This document shows, one piece after another, positions 1 through 5,168 of a stretch of 15,342 nucleotides of DNA (position 1 is its first letter; each line of letters begins with the position of its first letter). The DNA is taken from the NCBI GenBank assembly GCA_002391225.1, contig DGRV01000103.1:1-15342 (forward strand), in the 5' to 3' direction. The notes under the pieces are model-generated. The model was not told the DNA's origin and ran no database searches. It saw only the letters and a list, made by a program, of their open reading frames with translations. The position numbers and the translations under genes are program-made. Source of the DNA: Christensenella sp. UBA4379 (lineage in GTDB: Bacteria; Bacillota; Clostridia; Christensenellales; Aristaeellaceae).

Positions 1-108
1 CGAGCAGGGCACCCGTTCACATCGAAACCAGCAAGCCGTTCACATCGAAACGGGCAAGCTGTTCACATCGACGCCGGGCACTCGTTCACATCGATTCGAG
101 TGAACGAG
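1..108. repeat. 23-bp tandem repeat carrying a tRNA-Val anticodon-loop sequence
   Basis: The 11-mer GTTCACATCGA starts at 15, 38, 61 and 84, an exact 23-bp period. Each copy is followed by a variable 12-bp tail, often ending near GGGCAAGC or CAGCAAGCC. Positions 1-14 look like the tail of a further unit, so the array probably continues left of the window. A decayed unit (TCAACATCGA) sits near 124-133. The 12-mer CGTTCACATCGA of three units is identical to the anticodon-arm sequence of the tRNA-Val gene at 289-364, but in the opposite orientation to that gene. The last unit ends in a hairpin with arms CTCGTTCAC (81-89) and GTGAACGAG (100-108). The period is too short for a CRISPR array. Function unknown. 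Confidence 0.8.
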
Positions 109-252
109 ATGGTCGCTCAAACTGTCAACATCGAAAATGAAACTGCACACCATAAAATAAAGAATGTTCGCGAATGAACATAATTGAGAGAAGCTAATAG
201 TATGGTGGCTATGCCCTCGTCAGGGGGAGGAGGGTACTTGTCCGAGAGACAG

Positions 253-287
253 AAAAAACCTCGAAAGCCTTATGCCTTCGAGGTTTT
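253..287 (-). terminator. Rho-independent terminator of the tRNA-Val gene
   Basis: On the minus strand the arms AAAACCTCGAA and TTCGAGGTTTT (plus positions 277-287 and 255-265) form an 11-bp stem around an 11-nt loop. It is followed by a run of T. It begins two bases past the CCA end of the tRNA, which fits an intrinsic terminator for a single-gene tRNA transcript. Confidence 0.85.
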
Positions 288-288
288 A

Positions 289-364
289 TGGTGGTCGCAA
301 CAGGACTCGAACCTGTGACCCCATCGATGTGAACGATGTGCTCTACCAACTGAGCCATGCGACC
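289..364 (-). tRNA. tRNA-Val (anticodon CAC)
   Basis: The minus strand folds into a full cloverleaf of 76 nt with an encoded CCA. The acceptor arms are GGTCGCA and TGCGACC. The D arm is GCTC-AGTTGGTA-GAGC. The anticodon arm is CATCG-TTCACAT-CGATG, which puts CAC at 34-36 and so reads GUG valine codons. The variable loop is GGGTC. The T arm is ACAGG-TTCGAGT-CCTGT. All stems pair perfectly, so the gene looks intact and functional. A terminator lies directly downstream. I see no strong promoter close upstream. It is unusual in being surrounded by extra copies of its own 5' end (500-521, 591-612, 644-665) and by repeats sharing its anticodon loop (1-108, 456-466). Confidence 0.97.
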
Positions 365-427
365 TTATCCGAACGTTTCTGACAATCTCTCCTAATATGT
401 TCGGGTTTTTAGGGGAGCTTTCCGTGG

Positions 428-466
428 ATTCGAGTGAACGGCTTGCCAGCAACCTGTTCACATCGA
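428..466. repeat. Isolated unit of the 23-bp repeat with an inverted partner
   Basis: GTTCACATCGA at 456-466 is preceded by CCAGCAACCT, closely matching the 23-bp unit at 28-48. On its left, ATTCGAGTGAACG (428-440) is identical to 94-106, the inverted arm that closes the left array. GTGAACGGCTTGCC (433-446) is the reverse complement of the GGCAAGCCGTTCAC form of the array. The intact tRNA-Val therefore lies between two copies of the same repeat family. A small hairpin, TCTC-ATTC-GAGA, follows at 471-482. Confidence 0.65.
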
Positions 467-483
467 CATCTCTCATTCGAGAG

Positions 484-521
484 AAGGTACCAGTAGGTAC
501 TACCAACTGAGCCATGCGACC
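484..521 (-). repeat. Chimeric repeat: tRNA-Val 5' end fused to a hairpin sequence
   Basis: Positions 500-521 are identical, over 22 nt, to the first 22 nt of the tRNA-Val gene (acceptor 5' strand, D stem and D loop). In the minus direction this piece runs, with a one-base overlap, into a 17-nt sequence (484-500) containing GTACC-TACT-GGTAC, a 5-bp stem with a tetraloop. The rest of the tRNA is missing, so no cloverleaf can form. The same 38-bp chimera is found without change at 628-665. Confidence 0.85.
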
Positions 522-564
522 AAATACTGTGGAAGCGGGGAATCTGGGCGACCGCGGCGGCTGT

Positions 565-612
565 TGTGAATGTAGAACCCACAGTGTGTCCTACCAACTG
601 AGCCATGCGACC
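565..612 (-). pseudogene. tRNA-Val 5' fragment with a degenerate T-arm-like hairpin
   Basis: The minus strand begins with an exact 22-nt copy of the tRNA-Val 5' end (591-612). It is not followed by the hairpin repeat. After seven bases comes TGTGGG-TTCTACA-TTCACA (565-583), a 6-bp stem including two G-T pairs with a 7-nt loop starting TTC, as in a T loop. There is no anticodon arm and no 3' acceptor strand. It could be a decayed tRNA or a chance fold next to a repeat; the T-arm reading is weak. The remaining bases 522-564 show nothing I can name. Confidence 0.4.
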
Positions 613-697
613 ATGTGCTTTCCTACGAAGGTACCAGTAGGTACTACCAACTGAGCCATGCGACCATAAGCTTTCTAACAAAGGTACCAGTAGGTAC
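591..697 (-). repeat. 53-bp tandem repeat of tRNA-Val 5' fragment, spacer and hairpin
   Basis: Two tandem units with a 53-bp period. Each has the 22-nt tRNA-Val 5' piece (591-612 and 644-665), a 15-nt spacer (613-627 and 666-680) sharing a GAAAGC core on the minus strand, and the 17-nt hairpin sequence (628-644 and 681-697). The tRNA pieces and hairpins are identical between units, while the spacers match at only about 10 of 15 positions. Exact repeats with diverged spacers suggest either selection on the repeated parts or repeated insertion or copying of a short element rather than one recent duplication. Confidence 0.85.
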
Positions 698-868
698 TGC
701 GTTGCGGATGTCTTCCTCAAGATTGGCCGCGGCGCCCTTGGCGTCCACCATCTTTTCCCGGATCGCTTCCTTGAGCAATTCCCGGCCGACTTTGGCGTCC
801 TCCGCGGCAGTCGCGGTCTTTTTGCTCAGTTCAGCGAGCTTTACGCTCAGGTCCGCCAGCTTCATCAT
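644..868 (-). pseudogene. Short helical ORF whose 3' end is replaced by the tRNA/hairpin repeat
   Basis: The ORF encodes 74 residues. Residues 1-57 are rich in Ala, Lys, Glu and Leu and predict a long amphipathic helix or coiled coil. I do not recognise the family. From residue 58 the reading enters the hairpin repeat (giving VPTGTF) and then the tRNA-Val fragment (MVAWLSW). The stop codon TAG is the end of that fragment. The natural 3' end therefore seems to have been lost or replaced. The start is uncertain: the good ribosome site AAAGGAAGGACC fits an ATG at 877-879, which is one frame off and stops after 15 codons. ATG at 866-868 is in frame but about 15 nt from the site. That points to a possible one-base frameshift near the start as well. 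It has its own promoter and hairpin leader. It may be a degraded gene or a genuine small protein that recruited the repeat as its tail. Confidence 0.5.
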
Positions 869-914
869 AGGTCTTCATCGTGCGGGTCCTTCCTTTCTTT
901 CATCGCTTATGCTT

Positions 915-936
915 CAGCCTGAACAGCCTCAGGCTG
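915..936 (-). promoter_or_regulatory. Leader hairpin upstream of the short ORF
   Basis: Arms CAGCCTGA (915-922) and TCAGGCTG (929-936) pair perfectly over 8 bp around a 6-nt loop. It lies in the transcribed leader, between the promoter at 990-1019 and the ribosome site near 884-897. No T run follows, so it is not a terminator. It may stabilise or regulate the leader. Confidence 0.5.
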
Positions 937-989
937 CCGGGATCACGCTTCCGTTTTTCAGTCCGGGTGCGAACGCCCGTTTTTTGATG

Positions 990-1019
990 ACTATAAGGCA
1001 ATGTCCCCGCCTGCGTCAA
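990..1019 (-). promoter_or_regulatory. Sigma70-type promoter for the short ORF
   Basis: On the minus strand, TTGACG (1014-1019) and TATAGT (990-995) are separated by 18 bp. Each hexamer matches the housekeeping consensus at five of six positions. The predicted start is near 983, giving a leader of about 110 nt before the ORF at 868. It could also drive transcription through the tRNA-fragment repeats and towards tRNA-Val, which has no obvious promoter of its own. Confidence 0.7.
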
Positions 1020-1096
1020 GCGTTTGGCCACTTTTTAGGCCATATTTCGCTGTTTTTTTCAAAGTCTTCCCGGCCGCGAAGCAGAAATGAACCGGC

Positions 1097-1750
1097 TCAC
1101 GCCTTGCTGCGGCCTCGGCGGACTGCCTTTAAGAAAACGCAGACCATCAGGATGTAGCAGATGGTCTTGGGCAGCATCAGCATGCCCAGCATCGGCACGA
1201 GGCCCGCCGCCACCGCCACCGGGATATAGAAAAGGAAGGACAGCAGGATATAGATCCAGAAATAGCGGAACGTCTTTTCCTCCTCCCGCTTCTGGTAGTA
1301 CAGCCAGCAGATCACCCCGCCCAGGACCACAAAGGGCACATTGCGGATGATGCCCCAGAGGGGATCGCTGCTGTTTTGGAGCCACCCGTTCTGGGGGAAC
1401 AGGCACAGGGCGGCGCGGACGGCCGCCAGGGCCCAGACAGCCGTCGTCATGCTTTTGTTTTCTTTTTCCCGGTACCAGCCCAGCCAGATAAAATAGAGCA
1501 GCACATAGAAAACCGTCATCGTGATCGAGGTCACCAGCTTGCCGATGCCCAGGGCCGCCTGGAAATCCCCTTCCACAAAATAGTTCAGCACCCGGGGCAC
1601 CAGGTGGAAGGCGTCCCCGCAGCCCAGGACCAGGGTAGCAAAGCCCATCGTCCGTCCCGTATTGTTGGTGGCCTTTTGCAAAATCAGCATGCCGCTGACG
1701 ACGGCGAACAGCAGGTACAGGATGTCAAAGGTGGATTCTCCGTATTTCAT
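1097..1750 (-). CDS. Seven-TM membrane protein of unknown function
   Basis: This is a 217-residue, very hydrophobic protein. I count seven likely membrane helices, at about residues 8-24, 34-54, 66-93, 101-117, 131-152, 162-183 and 187-208, with a short basic C-terminal tail. Polar residues D46 and H49 lie inside helix 2 (GCGDAFHLVPR), which is unusual for a purely structural helix and may mark an active or binding site. I do not recognise the family with confidence. The start at 1750 is supported by GAGG eight bases upstream. It overlaps the 3' end of the serine hydrolase gene by 26 bp, so the two are probably translated from one mRNA and may be coupled. The gene after it is separated by the promoter at 990-1019, so this is probably the last gene of the lit-tsaD transcript. 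No good terminator is visible behind it. Confidence 0.8.
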   Translation of the reverse strand: MKYGESTFDILYLLFAVVSGMLILQKATNNTGRTMGFATLVLGCGDAFHLVPRVLNYFVEGDFQAALGIGKLVTSITMTVFYVLLYFIWLGWYREKENKSMTTAVWALAAVRAALCLFPQNGWLQNSSDPLWGIIRNVPFVVLGGVICWLYYQKREEEKTFRYFWIYILLSFLFYIPVAVAAGLVPMLGMLMLPKTICYILMVCVFLKAVRRGRSKA

Positions 1751-2990
1751 CTGATTTACCTCGATTCATGGGTTGGATAGAATGGGGTACCACTGGTTCC
1801 CGCCGCAGGTTTTCCAGCAGCTTTTCTGTCACAGGATGGAGATGCTCGTCCTTTAAATAGACATATTGGACGGAGGACAGGACCTTCTCCCCGTCCGGCC
1901 AGAGAACAGCGCCGGTGCCGTCCCCGTTCAGCCCGTAATCCCGGATGGTCTCCCCCAGCTTTGGAACCAGGACGGACAGGCGGTTCAGCACCCGGGACCC
2001 CAGGTAGAATTCAAACACGCCCCGCTCCGGGTCCAGGGCCAGGTGGTTGCCTGAAAAGCCGCTCAGCCCCAGGGCCGTATCGGACATGAAGACCGGGGTT
2101 TCCGAAAAATGCTGGTCCGGGTGCCGCACGTAGCACAGGCAGCCCAGGCACTGGCTGAATCCGCCGCCGGGCAGCGGACGGCCGACATGGTTTTCCGCCA
2201 TCATGCGCAGAGAAGCGGCGGAAACGACCTTCCCGGCCAAAACGCCCTGACAGAGGCGAATCATGTCCCCCGCTGTGGAAAACAGGCCGGCGTGACCGGG
2301 GCAGTCGTCTCCCTCCAGGGAGAGGATCCGCGCCTTGGGGTCGTGCGGGGTGCCGGGGGCGACCCCGTCCCGCAGGATGTAGCGGCCCTGCTCGATGCGG
2401 TGCTCCCGGTCGGTGGATACGCAGCGGGGCCGAAGCTCGGAAGGTACAAAACAGAACGTCTCCTCCATGTCCAGGGGGACAAGGATTTCCCGCCTGAGCA
2501 GGTCCATATAGGAGGCCCCGCCCGCCCCCTCCAGGACGTATTTGATCACCATGGCCGGCATGTCGCTGTAGGGCCGCGGGCCGTTTTCCTCGGCGGTTGC
2601 GGCAAAGAGCCGGGCCAGGGCTTCCTCCCTCGTGGACGCCTGGTCGACGCGCTCCGGCGTCCTGACGGCCCGTTCAAACCAGGCCGTCTGGCGGACGGTG
2701 AGGTCCGGCAGGTTCCGAAACGCCGGGGCGTACCTCGTCACGGGGGCGTCCAGGTCGATTTTTCCCTGCTCATACAGGCGCATCAACAGGAGGCCGGTGA
2801 ACAGCTTGGTCAGGCTGGCCAGGTCAAAGACGCTGTCCTCCCCGACGGGCCGGCCGGACAGGTCCGCCGTCCCGCCGCAGGCAAAACAGGCCCGGTCCTT
2901 CGTCCCGCAGGCGATGGACATGCAGGAAAGGACCTTCGTTTCCTCCGTAAAGAACCGGATGACCGGCTCATACCGCTTTTCCCCCTGCAT
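1725..2990 (-). CDS. Class-C beta-lactamase-like serine hydrolase
   Basis: A 421-residue protein of the serine beta-lactamase / penicillin-binding-protein-like family (esterases, D-amino-acid peptidases and related enzymes). With ATG at 2990 as residue 1, the catalytic S-x-x-K is SLTK at 59-62. The second motif is YSD at about 141-143, replacing the usual YxN. The third, HxG-type, motif is HAGLFST at about 233-239. The stretch GLSGFSGNHLALDP near the C-terminus fits the family. The LLTHTSG stretch that usually follows the TVR segment is missing. I see no signal peptide, so a cytoplasmic enzyme is likely. The start is ambiguous: a GTG at 3002 is also in frame, and GGAGG directly abuts the ATG, which is too close to be ideal. 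It follows tsaD closely and overlaps the next gene. The substrate cannot be told from sequence; I would not call it a resistance gene. Confidence 0.85.
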   Translation of the reverse strand: MQGEKRYEPVIRFFTEETKVLSCMSIACGTKDRACFACGGTADLSGRPVGEDSVFDLASLTKLFTGLLLMRLYEQGKIDLDAPVTRYAPAFRNLPDLTVRQTAWFERAVRTPERVDQASTREEALARLFAATAEENGPRPYSDMPAMVIKYVLEGAGGASYMDLLRREILVPLDMEETFCFVPSELRPRCVSTDREHRIEQGRYILRDGVAPGTPHDPKARILSLEGDDCPGHAGLFSTAGDMIRLCQGVLAGKVVSAASLRMMAENHVGRPLPGGGFSQCLGCLCYVRHPDQHFSETPVFMSDTALGLSGFSGNHLALDPERGVFEFYLGSRVLNRLSVLVPKLGETIRDYGLNGDGTGAVLWPDGEKVLSSVQYVYLKDEHLHPVTEKLLENLRREPVVPHSIQPMNRGKSDEIRRIHL

Positions 2991-3005
2991 CCTCCACCCC
3001 ACAAA

Positions 3006-3039
3006 TCATTACGCATTACGAATTACGCATTAAGCATTG
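3006..3039. repeat. Heptameric ATTACGC repeat at the tsaD / hydrolase junction
   Basis: Successive heptads ATTACGC, ATTACGA, ATTACGC and ATTAAGC run from about 3009, a 7-bp period with few changes. A related array lies at 8130-8166 in the opposite orientation, sharing a 15-nt exact stretch, TCATTACGCATTACG. The array overlaps the last codons and TAA stop of tsaD and ends just before the serine hydrolase start. Confidence 0.75.
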
Positions 3040-4097
3040 CTGAATAGTTTCGCCGCCGGTCTCGCGTTCAGTTTAAGGTCGGCGATTTCGCCGTTTTTCA
3101 GGCGGAAATATGCGGCGGAGGCGATCATCGCCCCGTTGTCTCCGCACAGGTCCAGGCGGGGCATGTACAGCGGGATGCCAGCCCCGTCGCACAGGGCCTG
3201 CATCTGCCGGCGCAGCAGGCTGTTGGCGGAAACGCCGCCGGCCAGGGCCAGGCGGGCAGCGCCGGTGTCCCGCGCGGCCTGCATGGTTTTTTCGCACAGC
3301 ATGTCCACGACCGCCTTTCGGAAGGAGGCGGCCAGGTCGGCGCTGTCCATCCGTGCGCCCACCTGTTCCTGATGATGGACGGCGTTTAAAAAGGCGGTCT
3401 TGAGGCCGGAAAAGCTGAAATCATATTTCCCGTCCGTGTGGGGATGAGGCAGCGGCAGGGCCTCCGGGTTTCCCTGTTCGGCCAGTTTGTCCAGCCGCGG
3501 ACCGCCGGGATAGGGCAGGTCCAGCACCCGGGCCGCCTTGTCGAAGGCCTCGCCCGCCGCGTCGTCCTGGGTGCAGCCCAGGAGCTCGTAGATCCCGTAG
3601 TCCCGGACGTGCAGGATGTGGCTGTGGCCGCCGCTGACCACCAGGCACAGAAACGGCGGCTCCAGTTCCGGGCTCGTCAGATAGTTGGCGCAGATGTGGC
3701 CCTCGATGTGGTGGACGGGCACCAGCGGTTTGCCGGTCACATAGGCCAGGCCCTTCATATAGCTGACCCCCGCCAGCAGGGCCCCCACCAGCCCCGGCCC
3801 GTAGGTAACGGCCAGGGCGTCCACGTCGCTGAGGGCCATCCCCGCCTTGCGCAGAGCCTCGTCCAGGACGGGCGTCACCTTTTCCACGTGGGCCCGGGAG
3901 GCGATTTCCGGCACGACGCCGCCGTAGAGGGCGTGCATGTCGATCTGGGAATAGACCTCCGAGGACACGATGACCCGGCCGTTTTCCACCACGGCCGCCG
4001 CGGTCTCGTCGCAGGAGGTCTCCATGGCGAGGATGCGGACCTTGTCTTTCTGCTGCAGCCGGGAAAGGGTTTCCCGGGCCTGTTCCATGTAACTCAT
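3030..4097 (-). CDS. tsaD: tRNA N6-adenosine threonylcarbamoyltransferase TsaD
   Basis: A 355-residue Kae1/TsaD (YgjD) protein. It transfers the threonylcarbamoyl group from threonylcarbamoyl-AMP to A37 of ANN-decoding tRNAs, acting with TsaB and TsaE in the cytoplasm. Visible marks are ETSCDET at 26-32, GGVVPEIASRAHVE at about 59-72, the metal-binding H130 and H134 in HHIEGH, VSGGHSH at 154-160, FSFSGLKTA, LAGGVSANS and CGDNGAMI. All the expected family motifs are present. Length is close to the usual 335-350. The N-terminus before the first strand is some 15 residues longer than in many homologues; M4 is an alternative start. The start overlaps the stop of the preceding membrane-protein gene as ATGA, so translation is probably coupled. 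The C-terminal codons and stop lie in the heptamer repeat at 3006-3039. Neither tsaB nor tsaE is in the window. Confidence 0.97.
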   Translation of the reverse strand: MSYMEQARETLSRLQQKDKVRILAMETSCDETAAAVVENGRVIVSSEVYSQIDMHALYGGVVPEIASRAHVEKVTPVLDEALRKAGMALSDVDALAVTYGPGLVGALLAGVSYMKGLAYVTGKPLVPVHHIEGHICANYLTSPELEPPFLCLVVSGGHSHILHVRDYGIYELLGCTQDDAAGEAFDKAARVLDLPYPGGPRLDKLAEQGNPEALPLPHPHTDGKYDFSFSGLKTAFLNAVHHQEQVGARMDSADLAASFRKAVVDMLCEKTMQAARDTGAARLALAGGVSANSLLRRQMQALCDGAGIPLYMPRLDLCGDNGAMIASAAYFRLKNGEIADLKLNARPAAKLFSNA

Positions 4098-4801
4098 TTC
4101 GTTTTCATTTCCTTATTCGGCAGGCGGGTCCAAAGGATCGCCGCCAGGATCAGCACGACGGCCAGAGCGGCCACCGGCAGGAGCTTTTTCAGGATCTCTC
4201 CCCCATACCAGATAAAAAAGGGCGTAGGCATCAGGGCAATGAGCAGATCGGTCTGCGGATTTAAAAGCCAGAGGTCATTGCGGAAAAACAGCTTGTGAAA
4301 GCTGAAAAAAAAGCGGTCGAACCCGCTCAGGGCCAGCGCCGTCAGGACCGCCCCCAGCATCAGCCACAGCCCCGCCCCCAGGGCCGCGCCCCTGAGCAGG
4401 ACCCGTCCATTCATGCCCCGTTTCAGGTACAGCAGGGCGGCCAGTCCCAGAAACACCGCCCCCGTCCCCAGCCGGATGGCGGACAGCAGGCGGATCAGGC
4501 CCCGGACGTCCTCCATGTGCAGGTTTTCCTTTTCATTGAAGGCAGCCCGGCTCTCCCCGTTTTCCCCGGGAACCATGACGCGGTCCCCTTTCCCGGCCAG
4601 GTACTCGGTGATGCCCCGGGCGTAATCCCCATACCGCTCCGGCCCGACACCGAAATGCTCCGTCCTGGCGTAAAGCACAAAGCCGGAATACATGGTATCC
4701 CGGCTGAGCACACAGGAGTAGACGACAGAAGCCGTCATGCATAAGAAAGCGCACAGGCAGCACAGCGCAGCCAGGACCTGATAAAGTCTTAGGTGTTTCA
4801 T
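4094..4801 (-). CDS. lit: DUF1461 / TIGR01906 membrane protein, Lit-like
   Basis: A protein of about 235 residues with a membrane helix near 8-33, an extracytoplasmic segment to about 105, then helices at about 106-127, 138-160 and 208-226. The family pattern is clear: FNEKENLHMEDV (first conserved His at 95) and FHKLFFRNDLW (second His at 169), followed by NPQTDLLIALMP. Members of this family in Enterococcus and Bacillus are lipoprotein intramolecular transacylases (Lit). These move an acyl chain from the diacylglyceryl group to the N-terminal cysteine and make lyso-lipoproteins; two conserved histidines are implicated. The identification with the family is firm, but the enzymatic role is by analogy. 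The start is uncertain: ATG at 4801 or GTG at 4804, with no visible Shine-Dalgarno sequence. A possible extended -10 promoter lies only a few bases upstream. It is coupled to tsaD by an ATGA overlap. Confidence 0.85.
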   Translation of the reverse strand: MKHLRLYQVLAALCCLCAFLCMTASVVYSCVLSRDTMYSGFVLYARTEHFGVGPERYGDYARGITEYLAGKGDRVMVPGENGESRAAFNEKENLHMEDVRGLIRLLSAIRLGTGAVFLGLAALLYLKRGMNGRVLLRGAALGAGLWLMLGAVLTALALSGFDRFFFSFHKLFFRNDLWLLNPQTDLLIALMPTPFFIWYGGEILKKLLPVAALAVVLILAAILWTRLPNKEMKTK

Positions 4802-4816
4802 CACGCAATCAACAGG

Positions 4817-4825
4817 ATGATACCA
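4817..4825 (-). promoter_or_regulatory. Possible extended -10 promoter for lit-tsaD
   Basis: The minus strand reads TGG-TATCAT here, an extended -10 with five of six matches to the hexamer. No convincing -35 is present. Transcription would start near 4810, leaving only 6-9 nt before the lit start. That would be close to leaderless and would agree with the absence of a ribosome site. Weak evidence. Confidence 0.35.
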
Positions 4826-4986
4826 AGGTTTTCACACTAATTCCCAGGAGTTTCAGAGGGCGGAGCCCTCTGAGGAAAATCCGCAGTACCGGCTTCGCCG
4901 GTGCGAGGAGAATTTTTGCGGAGCAGAGCTTGCCCTGCGGGAGCAAAAATTCATACCTTGCGGATTTGCCGCCCGGGGTTCGCAGC

Positions 4987-5044
4987 GCCCGGAAAACAGG
5001 CCAGTGGCCTGTTTTCAGCGAGAACGGGCCGGCAGGCCCTGGAC
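4987..5044. repeat. 58-bp two-hairpin module, first copy
   Basis: This contains GAAAACAGGCC-AGT-GGCCTGTTTTC, an 11-bp perfect stem (4992-5016), and GGGCC-GGCA-GGCCC (5026-5039). It sits in the loop of the CGGATTTGCC/GGCAAATCCG stem, where copy B has only a small GCACC-GAA-GGTGC hairpin. Confidence 0.85.
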
Positions 5045-5086
5045 GAGAGGCAAATCCGAGGGGGTGTCCGCGAGGGGGTGAGGAGG

Positions 5087-5145
5087 GCCCGGAAAACAGG
5101 CCGGTGGCCTGTTTTCACCGACGAACGGGCCGGCAGGCCCTGGAC
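5087..5145. repeat. 58-bp two-hairpin module, second copy
   Basis: This is a direct repeat of 4987-5044 at a distance of 100 bp. It differs by two substitutions and one inserted base. The 11-bp stem (5092-5102 and 5106-5116) is unchanged and only its loop differs (AGT to GGT). It occupies the loop of the terminal G-rich/C-rich hairpin of copy A. Confidence 0.85.
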
Positions 5146-5168
5146 CGCAAGCCCCCCCTGCGAGGCTT

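Larger units (their letters stand above)
4846..5166. repeat. Structured intergenic element, copy A
   Basis: This fills the 364-bp gap between pepP and lit, where no gene is visible. It matches the element at 6492-6710. Positions 4877-4953 and 6525-6601 align over 77 bp with five substitutions and no gaps, and similarity continues in parts. Stems in plus-strand order are: TCAGAGGGC/GCCCTCTGA (4853-4861, 4865-4873); GTACCGGC/GCCGGTGC around TTC; GAATTTTTGC/GCAAAAATTC enclosing a short GCAG/CTGC stem; CGGATTTGCC/GGCAAATCCG (4961-4970, 5049-5058); and a G-rich/C-rich arm near 5071 and 5152. Several pairs covary with copy B. Two copies of a 58-bp module are inserted in its loops. It could be a structured RNA read from the plus strand or a hairpin-based mobile repeat. 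Confidence 0.8.

Noticed and set aside
1..108. CRISPR array
   Set aside because: The 23-bp period leaves only about 12 bp between 11-bp cores, without unique 30-nt spacers, and no cas gene is near.
369..404. Inverted repeat CCGAAC/GTTCGG followed by T run as a plus-strand terminator
   Set aside because: The arms are 6 bp with a 24-nt loop, and there is no plus-strand gene for it to end.
270..720. Minus-strand ORFs of 81 and 103 residues across the tRNA-Val gene and its fragments
   Set aside because: They are translations of the tRNA and of the repeat units (repeated MAQLV and STYWYL strings), with no separate ribosome site. They are by-products of the repeats.
1025..1042. Hairpin TGGCC/GGCCA as terminator of the 7-TM gene
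   Set aside because: The stem is only 5 bp with an 8-nt loop and no T run on the minus strand.
615..1157. Plus-strand ORF of 180 residues
   Set aside because: It runs opposite the promoter, the short ORF and the start of the 7-TM gene region, and shows no recognisable domain or ribosome site.
3438..4298. Plus-strand ORF of 286 residues opposite tsaD and lit
   Set aside because: It spans two well-supported minus-strand genes and has the usual antisense composition.
4805..5168. A small gene in the gap between pepP and lit
   Set aside because: Open frames here follow the repeat modules in several frames and both strands, without ribosome sites. The structured repeat explains the sequence better.
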